Of a stretch of DNA of 64,000 nt, positions 17,692-26,212 are shown one piece after another. The position numbers and the translations under genes are program-made. Position 1 is the stretch's first letter; the number at the start of each line of letters is the position of its first letter. Origin of the DNA: Sediminibacterium sp. (GTDB taxonomy: Bacteria > Bacteroidota > Bacteroidia > Chitinophagales > Chitinophagaceae). The notes under the pieces were generated by a model that saw nothing but the letters and a program-made list of their open reading frames with translations, did not search any database and was not told where the DNA came from. The stretch lies in assembly GCA_007280515.1 (NCBI GenBank), contig QYPL01000004.1:1-64000 (forward strand), written 5' to 3'.

Positions 17692-18405
17692 ATGAAATCT
17701 TTTTTTACAAAATGGGGGCTGACGCTTAGCTTAGTTATTATTTCAATTCATTTTATTGCCCAATTTTTAGGGGAAGAATATAAAGTGGTGGAGGCGATTA
17801 GCAAGGCCTTGTTTTTGCCCTCACTGATGATGTATTTGAATGTTCAGCCGAACGTATACAATAAGCCTGGAAAAAATTTAGTGATGATGGGATTATGTGG
17901 TTCTTTTTTAGGAGATGTGTTTTTGATTTCAAAGTCTTTATTTATTCTAGGTATGCTTGCATTTATGACAACCCATATTTGTAATATTTTATTTTTTAGT
18001 AAAATATATGGTTTGAAACAAGCTAAATCGACAATATTAAAAGTTTCAACCTTTTTATTGGTTTGCTTTTGTGTGTTTATTTACTTCCAATTAAAAACTG
18101 CTATAGGACCCTTAATTTATCTCATACTAGTATATATGGCGCTGATTTGTTCAGCGGCATTGATGGCCATTCATATATTGAATAATAATCCTACTAAAAT
18201 TATTGCTAATAACTTTTGGATACCAGGCATGTTATTTTTTATAACATCTGATGCTATTTTAGCTTTTAATAAATTTGATTGGTCTATTAATTCACCCATA
18301 CCACATATAGGTTTAATGATTATGGTAACTTATGGGTTGGCGCAGTTTTTATTAGTGAAAGGTTTTCAATTGTATTTCATAACTGCATCTAAAGAAGCCG
18401 CATAA
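17692..18405 (+). CDS. YhhN family membrane protein (lysoplasmalogenase-like)
   Basis: A 237-residue polytopic protein with about seven or eight hydrophobic segments. GSFLGDVFLI in the first half and FFITSDAILAFNKF in the second are the two acidic motifs of the YhhN/TMEM86 family. Animal TMEM86B is a lysoplasmalogenase, and some bacterial members hydrolyse lysoplasmalogens, but activity here is inferred. The ATG at 17692 is preferred over a TTG six bases upstream. The gene stands alone before a bidirectional terminator. Confidence 0.8.
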   Translation: MKSFFTKWGLTLSLVIISIHFIAQFLGEEYKVVEAISKALFLPSLMMYLNVQPNVYNKPGKNLVMMGLCGSFLGDVFLISKSLFILGMLAFMTTHICNILFFSKIYGLKQAKSTILKVSTFLLVCFCVFIYFQLKTAIGPLIYLILVYMALICSAALMAIHILNNNPTKIIANNFWIPGMLFFITSDAILAFNKFDWSINSPIPHIGLMIMVTYGLAQFLLVKGFQLYFITASKEAA

Positions 18406-18465
18406 AAATAGAGTAGCTATGTATTTATTTAAAATAAAATAGAGCTTAACTTATATAAACTACAT

Positions 18466-18500
18466 AAAAAAACCTCCCCGAAAAATCGGGAAGGTTTTTT
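18466..18500. terminator. Bidirectional terminator between YhhN gene and groEL
   Basis: AAAAAACCT and CCCGA pair with TCGGG and AGGTTTTTT around an A-rich loop, with a single C-A mismatch. It serves both converging genes. Confidence 0.85.
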
Positions 18501-18532
18501 TATTGCTTGATACGATAAAATCGCTTTCAATA

Positions 18533-20170
18533 TTAGTAACCCATACCACCCATATCAGGCGCATGTCCACCACCTTGTGGTGCAGCCGCTGGAGCTGGCT
18601 TGTCAGCAATCACACACTCTGTTGTTAACAACATAGAAGCGATAGAAGCTGCATTCTCTAAAGCAACTCTTGTTACTTTAGTAGGGTCGATAACACCTGC
18701 TTTGAATAAGTTTTCGAAAACTTCTGTTCTTGCATTGAAACCAAAGTCGTCTTTGCCTTCTTTGATTCTTTGAACAACAATAGAACCTTCGATACCGCTA
18801 TTCTTTACAATTTGACGAAGAGGTTCTTCAATCGCACGACGTACAATTTGAATACCTGTATTTTCGTCTTCGTTAGCCCCTTTTAATTTTTCTAAACTTG
18901 CAACAGCACGAATGTAAGCAACCCCACCACCTGGTACGATTCCTTCTTCTACTGCAGCACGCGTTGCGTGTAAGGCATCGTCCACACGATCCTTCTTTTC
19001 TTTCATCTCAGTTTCAGTAGCTGCACCCACATACAATACGGCAACACCACCACTTAATTTCGCTAAACGCTCTTGTAATTTCTCACGATCGTAGTCTGAA
19101 GTTGTATTTTCAATTTGCGCTTTAATTTGATTTACACGCGCAGTGATATCTGCTTTTTTACCTTTACCACCTACGATAACGGTATTGTCTTTATCTATAG
19201 TTACAGAACTTGCTTGACCTAAATAAGTTAAGTCGGCGTTCTCTAATTTGAAACCTTGTTCTTCAGAGATAACAGTTCCTGCAGTTAAAATAGCAAGGTC
19301 CGTTAACATTTCTTTTCTGCGATCACCAAACCCTGGCGCTTTAACAGCAGCTACTTTAATAGTACCACGTAATTTATTTACGACTAAGGTTGCCATTGCT
19401 TCACCTTCTAAGTCTTCAGCAATAATAACTAATGGACGACTAGTTTGTGCTACTTTCTCTAAAATATGCAAGATGTCTTTCATCGCTGAAATTTTCTTAT
19501 CATAAATTAAGATGTAGGGGTTTTGCATTTCAGCTTCCATCTTTTCGCTATTGGTAACAAAGTAAGGAGAAGTATAGCCACGATCGAATTGCATACCTTC
19601 TACTACATCCACTGTAGTATCCGTTCCTTTTGCTTCTTCAACTGTGATCACCCCTTCTTTACCCACTTTGCTCATTGCAAGGGCTATTAATTTACCAATT
19701 TCATTATCGTTGTTCGCAGAAATAGAAGCTACTTGCTCAATCTTCTTAGTGTCGTTACCAACCGCTTGAGATTGTGCTTTTAAACTTGCTACAACTTTTT
19801 CTACTGCTTTGTCAATACCGCGTTTCAAATCCATTGGATTTGCACCAGCAGTAACGTTTCTTAAACCTTCACCAATAATAGCTTGTGCTAATACAGTAGC
19901 TGTAGTTGTTCCGTCACCTGCTAAGTCTGCTGTTTTTGAAGCAACTTCTTTAACCATTTGAGCACCTATATTTTCAATAGGATCTTCTAAGTCAATTTCT
20001 TTGGCAACAGTAACACCATCTTTTGTAATAGAAGGTGATCCGAATTTCTTTTCAATAACAACGTTACGACCTTTTGGTCCTAAGGTTACTTTTACGGCGT
20101 TGGCTAAAGTGTCAACCCCTTTTTTCATTTTATTTCTCGCTTCTAAGTCGAAAAAAATCATTTTAGACAT
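18533..20170 (-). CDS. groL: Chaperonin GroEL
   Basis: A 545-residue Hsp60, full length, with [14 protein letters not shown], the ATP-binding segment [11 protein letters not shown] and the conserved C-terminal domain. It ends in a short [13 protein letters not shown] tail. It forms the double ring that encloses unfolded proteins under the GroES lid. It lies 48 bases after groES in the same operon. No CIRCE element is evident upstream; a housekeeping-type promoter precedes groES. Confidence 0.98.
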   Translation of the reverse strand: MSKMIFFDLEARNKMKKGVDTLANAVKVTLGPKGRNVVIEKKFGSPSITKDGVTVAKEIDLEDPIENIGAQMVKEVASKTADLAGDGTTTATVLAQAIIGEGLRNVTAGANPMDLKRGIDKAVEKVVASLKAQSQAVGNDTKKIEQVASISANNDNEIGKLIALAMSKVGKEGVITVEEAKGTDTTVDVVEGMQFDRGYTSPYFVTNSEKMEAEMQNPYILIYDKKISAMKDILHILEKVAQTSRPLVIIAEDLEGEAMATLVVNKLRGTIKVAAVKAPGFGDRRKEMLTDLAILTAGTVISEEQGFKLENADLTYLGQASSVTIDKDNTVIVGGKGKKADITARVNQIKAQIENTTSDYDREKLQERLAKLSGGVAVLYVGAATETEMKEKKDRVDDALHATRAAVEEGIVPGGGVAYIRAVASLEKLKGANEDENTGIQIVRRAIEEPLRQIVKNSGIEGSIVVQRIKEGKDDFGFNARTEVFENLFKAGVIDPTKVTRVALENAASIASMLLTTECVIADKPAPAAAPQGGGHAPDMGGMGY

Positions 20171-20218
20171 ATAAACTTATTTTATTTCGTTAATTAATAG
20201 TACTAGTTACTTTAACAA

Positions 20219-20500
20219 TTATACAATTGCCAAAATATCGCTTTCGCGCATGATCAATAAATCTTGACCATCAATTTGAATTTCTGTTCCTGCGTATTTA
20301 CCGTATAAAACGTTATCGCCTACTTTTACAGTTACGGGTTCGTCTTTTTTACCTATTCCAGCAGCAAGTACTACGCCACGTTGTGGTTTTTCTTTTGCAG
20401 TATCAGGGATGATGATTCCTCCAGCTGTTTTTTCTTCTGCAGCGGCAGGCTTAACTATTACTCTGTCATGTAGAGGAGTAATGTTTAATTTCTTAGCCAT
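20219..20500 (-). CDS. groS: Co-chaperonin GroES
   Basis: A 93-residue Hsp10. [10 protein letters not shown], the mobile loop [21 protein letters not shown] and [11 protein letters not shown] are all standard. It caps the GroEL ring. It is the first gene of the operon, with a leader of about 120 bases between its promoter at 20627-20659 and its start codon. Confidence 0.98.
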   Translation of the reverse strand: MAKKLNITPLHDRVIVKPAAAEEKTAGGIIIPDTAKEKPQRGVVLAAGIGKKDEPVTVKVGDNVLYGKYAGTEIQIDGQDLLIMRESDILAIV

Positions 20501-20626
20501 ACTTTATCGTTTTTTGTTTATTAAATAATTGTGTACTTCCATTACATCGATAACCATGCCACTGCAATATTTACCTATGGAATAGGTCAAATTTTCAGTT
20601 TTATTGTTTTTCAAGCGTAAGGGAAG

Positions 20627-20659
20627 CAAATCTATGCCTAAAATTGCATGATACGCAAA
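20627..20659 (-). promoter_or_regulatory. Promoter for groES-groEL
   Basis: On the minus strand: TTTG (20659-20656), a 21-base spacer, then TAGATTTG (20634-20627). This is a complete Bacteroidota promoter. The long leader downstream could hold heat-shock control, but I see no named element in it. Confidence 0.6.
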
Positions 20660-20700
20660 GGATTATGGTAAAAAATGTCAGTTTTTACCAATAATTTAGA

Positions 20701-20708
20701 TAGATTTG
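20701..20708 (+). promoter_or_regulatory. -7 box for nusB
   Basis: TAGATTTG is a full match, 22 bases before the first ATG of nusB. It is divergent from the groES promoter, 41 bases away. Confidence 0.45.
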
Positions 20709-20730
20709 CAGCCGCTTAGCTCTTATACAT

Positions 20731-21645
20731 ATGATGAACCGAAGAAATATTAGAATCAAAGTAATGCAGGTGCTGTATATGGTTGAAAATCAAAACCAAG
20801 GCAGTGCCGGCTCCCTACTTCAGAAGGAATTTGACAAAACGCGTAATTTATTCGTTTTCCTTGTTCATCTTTTACACCAAGTAGCCCTTTATGCCGAATT
20901 AGAGGCAGGGCAGAGAGCCTCCAAAAATTTACCCAACCAAGCCGATTTATCTGTTAATATTAAGTTAGCTGGAAATAGTATTGTCTGGCAAACCATTGAG
21001 TCGGAGAAATTCAAAAAAGCATTGGCTGTTGTTAACCCTGCACAATGGGTGGACGAGGTTATCGTAAAAACATTGTTTAGAAACCTATCAGAATCGGCTA
21101 TTTATAAAACCTATATTGAAGAACAAGGTAGAGATAAGGCCAAAGAAAAAGAAATACTTAAATATATATTCGGTACGCTTATTTTAGAGTCGGATACTAT
21201 TTTAGAATATATAGACGAGCGTTTTGCTAACTGGGAAGACGAGGGAGATATGATGGTGGGTTTTATGTTGGATTATTTGCAAAAACCAGGTAGTATTGAT
21301 TTTCTAGATTTAGTGGGCGATGAGAAAATGAAATTCGCCATTGAATTACTACATACAGCTATTGACAAGAAATCTTATACAGAAGAAGTAATTAAGCCTA
21401 AATTAAATAATTGGGACCCAGAACGTATAGCGGTGATAGATATGATACTACTTCGTTTGGGCGTTTGTGAATTATTGTATTTTGATACCATACCTACCAA
21501 GGTGACAATTAATGAGTACATTGATTTAGCCAAGGAATATAGTACCGAACAAAGTGGTCATTTTGTGAATGGTATATTGGATAATATACATAAAGAGTTA
21601 GTGGGTTCGGGAAAAATTCAAAAAATAAGTCACAAAGCAAAATAG
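20731..21645 (+). CDS. nusB: Transcription antitermination factor NusB (long form)
   Basis: At 304 residues this is about twice the size of E. coli NusB (139), as in other Bacteroidota. The N-terminus MNRRNIRIKVMQVLYM and the C-terminal half, with DMILLRLGVCELLYF, PTKVTINEYIDLAKEYST and GHFVNGILDNI, carry the NusB fold. The middle, about residues 30-190, is a lineage-specific helical insertion. NusB joins NusE (S10) on boxA RNA in rRNA operons. Two adjacent ATG codons are possible starts. yajC and coaE follow on the same strand. Confidence 0.92.
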   Translation: MMNRRNIRIKVMQVLYMVENQNQGSAGSLLQKEFDKTRNLFVFLVHLLHQVALYAELEAGQRASKNLPNQADLSVNIKLAGNSIVWQTIESEKFKKALAVVNPAQWVDEVIVKTLFRNLSESAIYKTYIEEQGRDKAKEKEILKYIFGTLILESDTILEYIDERFANWEDEGDMMVGFMLDYLQKPGSIDFLDLVGDEKMKFAIELLHTAIDKKSYTEEVIKPKLNNWDPERIAVIDMILLRLGVCELLYFDTIPTKVTINEYIDLAKEYSTEQSGHFVNGILDNIHKELVGSGKIQKISHKAK

Positions 21646-21672
21646 CCGAATAAGTAAGCCCATAAAATTACA

Positions 21673-21680
21673 TATATTTG
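21673..21680 (+). promoter_or_regulatory. -7 box upstream of yajC
   Basis: TATATTTG matches the consensus, 71 bases before the yajC start. There is no obvious TTTG partner. It could give yajC a promoter separate from nusB. Confidence 0.3.
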
Positions 21681-21751
21681 CGAGATAGGTTTTATAAGTG
21701 CAAGAATGTATAAACACAGCTATTTAAAAACAAACAATTAAATAAATTACA

Positions 21752-22057
21752 ATGACAGAAATTTTATTACAAGCACCACAAGGCGGAGGTACTTTCCAAT
21801 TAGTAATGTTGGGTGGTATCATTCTAGTTTTCTGGTTTTTTATGATTCGTCCACAAGCTAAAAAAGCGAAGGAGCAAAAGAAGTTTATTGACGATATTCA
21901 AAAAGGAGACAAAATAGTTACTATCGCAGGTATTCATGGTACGGTGAATAAAGTAAACGAAGACAATACGATTCAATTAGAAGTAAGCCCTGGTTCTTAC
22001 TTGAAACTTGAAAAATCATCTATAAGCTTAGAGTGGTCAAAAACCAACCCTAAATAA
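21752..22057 (+). CDS. yajC: Preprotein translocase subunit YajC
   Basis: A 101-residue membrane protein with one N-terminal transmembrane helix (about 15-33) followed by the typical FFMIRPQAKKAKEQKKF and GDKIVTIAGIHGTV segments. YajC associates with SecDF, which is encoded about 5 kb away on the other strand. A strong terminator lies 16 bases after its stop codon. Confidence 0.95.
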   Translation: MTEILLQAPQGGGTFQLVMLGGIILVFWFFMIRPQAKKAKEQKKFIDDIQKGDKIVTIAGIHGTVNKVNEDNTIQLEVSPGSYLKLEKSSISLEWSKTNPK

Positions 22058-22073
22058 TTATATTGGTTTGATT

Positions 22074-22115
22074 AAAAAAAGTCCGAAATTGGGGTAACTA
22101 ATTTCGGACTTTTTT
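22074..22115 (+). terminator. Intrinsic terminator after yajC, abutting coaE
   Basis: Bases 22081-22090 (GTCCGAAATT) pair perfectly with 22100-22109, extended by A-T pairs, around a 9-base loop. The T-tract ends at 22115, and the first coaE ATG begins at 22116. Confidence 0.85.
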
Positions 22116-22706
22116 ATGTCTAAGATGATCGGACTTACGGGGGGTATTGGTGCAGGTAAAACCATGGTGGCCAAAATATTTGAAAACTTGGGTGTGCCTG
22201 TATTTAATGCAGATGATACTGCAAAGCAGTTGATGCAAACAAGTCCTGAAATTAAAACTGCCCTCATTCAACAGTTCGGAGAGAAAGTGTATGAAAAAGG
22301 TATTTTGCAAAAAGCCTATTTGTCTTCCATTGTTTTTTCCGACGCAGATCAGTTAGCCTTGTTAAATTCAATTGTTCATCCTATCACTATACAAGCTGCC
22401 TGGGATTGGGCCAAATTGCAAACAGCGCCTTATGTCATTAAGGAAGCGGCTCTTTTATTTGAATCCAACGCAGTAGAGGGTTTAGATTTTGTTATTGGGG
22501 TAACAGCACCTACGTCTTTAAGAATTCAAAGAATTATGCAAAGAGATAATTGCACAAAACAAGCCGCTGAAAAAAGAATGCTTAATCAAATTAGTGATAC
22601 GATTAAAATGCGTTTATGTGATAAAGTAATTGTGAATGATGAAATACAATTACTAACGCCACAAGCACTAGCCATTCACGAATTTATACTGGCTTCTGTA
22701 ATTTAA
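22116..22706 (+). CDS. coaE: Dephospho-CoA kinase
   Basis: A 196-residue P-loop kinase for the last step of coenzyme A synthesis. The Walker A loop GGIGAGKT is at 9-16, followed by PVFNADDTAKQLM, and later by IVHPI, EAALLFES and RMLNQIS. The start may be ATG 22116 or the in-frame ATG 22125 (MIGLTGG). Either choice leaves almost no space after the upstream terminator, so the message must come from read-through or an unseen internal promoter. Its last 23 bases overlap the end of the convergent methyltransferase gene. Confidence 0.93.
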   Translation: MSKMIGLTGGIGAGKTMVAKIFENLGVPVFNADDTAKQLMQTSPEIKTALIQQFGEKVYEKGILQKAYLSSIVFSDADQLALLNSIVHPITIQAAWDWAKLQTAPYVIKEAALLFESNAVEGLDFVIGVTAPTSLRIQRIMQRDNCTKQAAEKRMLNQISDTIKMRLCDKVIVNDEIQLLTPQALAIHEFILASVI

Positions 22707-23643
22707 AGCAGGCTCTTTTCAATCTTCCATCAAAATCAAAAGGGGTAGTAGCCTTGGTAATATCTTTAATGAGTTTGGTATGAATACTTTCTGCATCTAT
22801 TTTAAAATGAGAGAAATTAGTGCTAAAATATAAAATTCCTCCTGGTTTCATGGAGCGAAGAACATCATTGATTAATTCTACATGGTCTCTTTGAATATCT
22901 AAAACATCCTTCATTCTTTTACTATTGCTAAAAGTAGGTGGGTCCATTAACACTAAATCATATTTATTAGCAGGTAAGGTTTTTAAATACTGCTTCACAT
23001 CGGCGTGAATAAACTGGTAAGCAAGTTTATTATTTAATTTATTCAAAGCAAAATTATCTTCACTCCAGGCTAAATAAGTTTTAGATAAATCAACAGAGGT
23101 AACGGTTTTAGCGCCCGCTGCTGCAGCGTATACAGAGAAAGAACTGGTGTAGGAAAATAAATTTAGAAATTCAGTGTCCTTCGATTCTGCTTGCACCATT
23201 TGCCTTGTAATACGGTGGTCTAAAAATAAACCAGAATCCAAGTAGTCGGTAAGGTTTACTTTAAACTGTAAACCATTTTCATTCACTGTAATTATTTTTG
23301 AAATAGGAAGGGCTTCTTCTTTTTCGTACTGTTCTTCTTTATGATCCATTCTTTTACGCACCCTTAAGTACATATTCTCAATAGGAAGGCTGGTGATATT
23401 TGTGATACATTTTTTAGTTTCGCTTAACCAAGTCTCATGTTCTTCATCGCTTAAACTATGTCGGCGATTGTATTCAGCTATATAAATATAGTCTTCGTAA
23501 ATTTCAACACAAACGGGAAATTCTGGTAGGTCATGGTCATACAAACGCCAGCAGCTAATATTTTGTCTTTTAGCTTGTTTAATGCGGTGCTTATAATTTT
23601 TAAGCAACCTATTTTCAAACATTTGAAATTTCTCTAGCGTCAC
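22684..23643 (-). CDS. RlmK/RlmI-type 23S rRNA methyltransferase
   Basis: A 319-residue SAM-dependent methyltransferase that matches the RlmK half of E. coli RlmKL (m7G2069 of 23S rRNA): NLFSYTSSFSVYAAAAGA, SVDLSKTYLAWSEDNF, MDPPTFSNSKRM, then DIQRDHVELI. The FSYTG glycine of motif I is Ser (S167) here. No RlmL-like half or THUMP domain is attached. The GTG start at 23643 shares a base with the aminotransferase TAG stop; an ATG seven codons later is also possible. rRNA as substrate is inferred from the family. Confidence 0.82.
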   Translation of the reverse strand: MTLEKFQMFENRLLKNYKHRIKQAKRQNISCWRLYDHDLPEFPVCVEIYEDYIYIAEYNRRHSLSDEEHETWLSETKKCITNITSLPIENMYLRVRKRMDHKEEQYEKEEALPISKIITVNENGLQFKVNLTDYLDSGLFLDHRITRQMVQAESKDTEFLNLFSYTSSFSVYAAAAGAKTVTSVDLSKTYLAWSEDNFALNKLNNKLAYQFIHADVKQYLKTLPANKYDLVLMDPPTFSNSKRMKDVLDIQRDHVELINDVLRSMKPGGILYFSTNFSHFKIDAESIHTKLIKDITKATTPFDFDGRLKRACFKLQKPV

Positions 23644-24833
23644 TATTTTAATTTAGCCAAGGCTTCTTTAATTCTAGCCCAAGCTTTCTCAATATTCGGC
23701 ATGCTATTGGCAAAAGAGAAACGAACACAGTTAGGTTCTCCAAAAGCGTCTCCCATTACAGAAGATACATTGGCATCATTTAAAAGATACATACTAAAAT
23801 CGGATGCATTAGTAATGGTGGTGCTGCCATCAGACTTACCATAATAAGTACTTACGTCGGGGAATACATAAAAAGCACCTTGTGGCGCAAAGCATTTAAA
23901 GCCAGGAATATCGTTCACTAGCGCTAATGTTTTTATACGACGACGCGTAAACTCTTCCGTCATTTCAATAGAAGGTTTTAAATCGCCTATTAAGGCAGTG
24001 ACTGCCGCTTTTTGTGTTATACTACAAGTGCCTGAAGTAAATTGACCTTGTAATTTTTCCATGGCCTTAGCTAATTCAACACTTGATGCAGTATACCCTA
24101 ATCTCCAGCCAGTCATGGCAAAACCTTTACTTAATCCGTTAATAACAATTATCTGATCCTTAATGGCATCAAATTGTGCAATGCTTTCATGCTTACCTTC
24201 AAAATTGATGTACTCATAAATCTCATCTGATAATATAGTAATGCCAGGATATTTTTTAAACAAATTGGCAAGTGCTTCTAATTCCGCTTTATTATACACC
24301 GCACCTGAAGGATTATTTGGCGAAGAGAACATAAACACTTTTGTTCTTGAACTAATAGCAGCTTCTACTTGTGCTGGGCTTACTTTAAAACCATCTTCTA
24401 CGGTGCTTCTAATTTCTACTACTTTACCTCTGGCAATTTTTACAAGTTCAGAATAAGTTACCCAGTATGGAGTAGGAATGATTACTTCATCACCATCGTC
24501 TACCAAGGCTAAAATGGCATTGGCTAAACTTTGTTTGGCACCGGTAGAAGTAATAATATTTTCGGGTTTGTAGTCTAAATTATTATCGCGTTTTAATTTA
24601 CTGCATACAGCTTCTCTTAAATCGGCAAAACCGGCAACAGGTGTATAGTGAGACCAGTTATCGTTGATAGCTTTAATAGCGGCATCTTTAATATGTTGAG
24701 GGGTATCAAAGTCGGGTTCACCCAAACTTAAGTCAATAACGTCTTTGCCTTGTGCTCTTAGTTCTCGGCCTAATTTGGCCATTTTTAAAGTTTCTGGCTC
24801 ACTGAATCTGTTTAATAGAGAAGATAATATCAT
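23643..24833 (-). CDS. Class I aspartate-type aminotransferase
   Basis: A 396-residue PLP aminotransferase of fold type I. Visible are SLGEPDFDTP near the N-terminus, TGAKQSLANA, SPNNPSGAVY, SDEIYEY, the PLP lysine K236 in NGLSKGFAMTGWRLGY, and a C-terminal substrate-arginine segment NCVRFSFA. Its closest named groups are aspartate (Iγ) and prephenate aminotransferases; which is not decidable here. It overlaps the methyltransferase gene by one base, so the two are coupled. Confidence 0.88.
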   Translation of the reverse strand: MILSSLLNRFSEPETLKMAKLGRELRAQGKDVIDLSLGEPDFDTPQHIKDAAIKAINDNWSHYTPVAGFADLREAVCSKLKRDNNLDYKPENIITSTGAKQSLANAILALVDDGDEVIIPTPYWVTYSELVKIARGKVVEIRSTVEDGFKVSPAQVEAAISSRTKVFMFSSPNNPSGAVYNKAELEALANLFKKYPGITILSDEIYEYINFEGKHESIAQFDAIKDQIIVINGLSKGFAMTGWRLGYTASSVELAKAMEKLQGQFTSGTCSITQKAAVTALIGDLKPSIEMTEEFTRRRIKTLALVNDIPGFKCFAPQGAFYVFPDVSTYYGKSDGSTTITNASDFSMYLLNDANVSSVMGDAFGEPNCVRFSFANSMPNIEKAWARIKEALAKLK

Positions 24834-24930
24834 AATTGCTTATTTGAACTACGAATTTCGCAAATAAATCGCAAACAGACGTAAGTTTTAGACTTTGAAT
24901 GCCCATTAATTATTCCCTTTCTATTAACAT

Positions 24931-26172
24931 CTATTTGGCAGCTTCAAGCAAGGGGGTAAAGTTTGGGAGAAAGGCTTTTTTGCGTTCTAGCTCGTAGTTG
25001 TAAATTAACTGGCCTAAGTTTTTATAAAAAGGATAGCCCACTGAATCGTAATCGTACTTGCTATCGTTTAAAATGCCATCGCTATTGCAATAGATAACGG
25101 CACTTAACATAAACTCAATCTTTTTCTCTGGATCCATCACATAGGCAATGTCTAATAAGAACCCGTAAGCGTCACCTACTTTATTAAATATTTTAATATT
25201 GGAAGGGAAGGGGCCCTTTTCCGAACCTGCGTATAAAAACTTGCAATAAGCTGGCCAATAGTTAGCCGTATCATAAGTAGGATATTGTGATTCGGTAGGT
25301 AAGGTATGCATATGGTGCAATAAAAACTTTCTATCCTCTGTGGTTAAATTAAATCTTTGAGAAGGGGGTGTTTGATCAAAGAATACAACCGATTTTAAAA
25401 TATGGGTAAGGTCACTTAGATAAATTCTATTTTTTTCTGAAAAATTTAAAGGGCCTTTGATTAAGGAATCTTGATTATTAAAATAGCCATTGCCTATAAA
25501 GGCATTGTAATAAGGAAGGCTGTCTTTATTAAAGGCTGCAGGCTGATGATAAATTATTTTTCCTTGCGCATTATAAAAATCAATAGCCTGCGTACTTCTA
25601 TTTTCTTTGGCTGTTCTACCTAATTCTAATCGGTTTCTGATATAAACATCTTTATAGCCTTTATTAGCTAATTGCTCATGCACTGTATGCGGTGTCACAA
25701 ATTCAAATAATCTGTTGGCCGCATTATTATCACTTACTAAAAATATTTCTTTAACAGCCTGTTCTATATTTTGAGTCCCGTTAATAGAGTAGGGATTATT
25801 ATAAATTTGTTCCTGTCTGCCTTCTACACTATCGTATACCATGCGTGTAGACTTTGTAAGTCCCTTCAATTTTAAATTATTAATTTTCTCTAATGCTAAA
25901 AAAGCCAGGGGCATTTTAACGGTACTAGCTGGGTAAAAATATTCTTTGGGATTAAGCCTATAGCTATACTCTTTAAAATGAGGAACATTGTTTTTATCTC
26001 TATTAATTTGAGTATATAAAATTTGCAGACGGTATTCGTTAGGGTTGGCTAAAATTTTACCAAATTGCGCTGGTTTTTGCAGCATTAATTTTTCAAGCAA
26101 ATTAGCATCGGATTGTGCTGTAGAAGATAATGCAACCAATAAGAGCCCGGCTAAAACAGTCTTAAATTTCAT
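24931..26172 (-). CDS. Secreted class A beta-lactamase-fold serine hydrolase
   Basis: A 413-residue exported protein with a signal peptide ending near SSTAQ. Numbering from the ATG at 26172, the serine nucleophile is S83 in PASTVKMP (SxxK with K86), and the second motif SDN is at 147-149. The third motif appears to be KVGDAYG rather than the usual KTG or KSG. Length (over 400 residues) and a large insertion between the SDN and KxG motifs set it apart from true beta-lactamases. It may act on cell-wall peptides or be inactive toward them; resistance should not be assumed. It is divergent from sdaA. Confidence 0.8.
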   Translation of the reverse strand: MKFKTVLAGLLLVALSSTAQSDANLLEKLMLQKPAQFGKILANPNEYRLQILYTQINRDKNNVPHFKEYSYRLNPKEYFYPASTVKMPLAFLALEKINNLKLKGLTKSTRMVYDSVEGRQEQIYNNPYSINGTQNIEQAVKEIFLVSDNNAANRLFEFVTPHTVHEQLANKGYKDVYIRNRLELGRTAKENRSTQAIDFYNAQGKIIYHQPAAFNKDSLPYYNAFIGNGYFNNQDSLIKGPLNFSEKNRIYLSDLTHILKSVVFFDQTPPSQRFNLTTEDRKFLLHHMHTLPTESQYPTYDTANYWPAYCKFLYAGSEKGPFPSNIKIFNKVGDAYGFLLDIAYVMDPEKKIEFMLSAVIYCNSDGILNDSKYDYDSVGYPFYKNLGQLIYNYELERKKAFLPNFTPLLEAAK

Positions 26173-26175
26173 ATT

Positions 26176-26203
26176 CAAATGTATATAAACTAAACTATAT
26201 TTG
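26176..26203. promoter_or_regulatory. Back-to-back -7 boxes for serine hydrolase and sdaA
   Basis: On the minus strand TACATTTG (26183-26176) ends three bases before the hydrolase ATG at 26172. On the plus strand TATATTTG (26196-26203) ends nine bases before the sdaA ATG at 26213. The two promoters share the same 28 bases, and both transcripts would have almost no leader. Confidence 0.5.
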
Positions 26204-26212
26204 GATCAGCCA

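Noticed and set aside
20500-20626. CIRCE heat-shock element before groES
   Set aside because: I looked for the 9-base inverted repeat TTAGCACTC-N9-GAGTGCTAA and found none in the leader.
24931-26172. Antibiotic-resistance beta-lactamase
   Set aside because: The length and the KVG motif differ from true class A beta-lactamases, and no resistance context is present.
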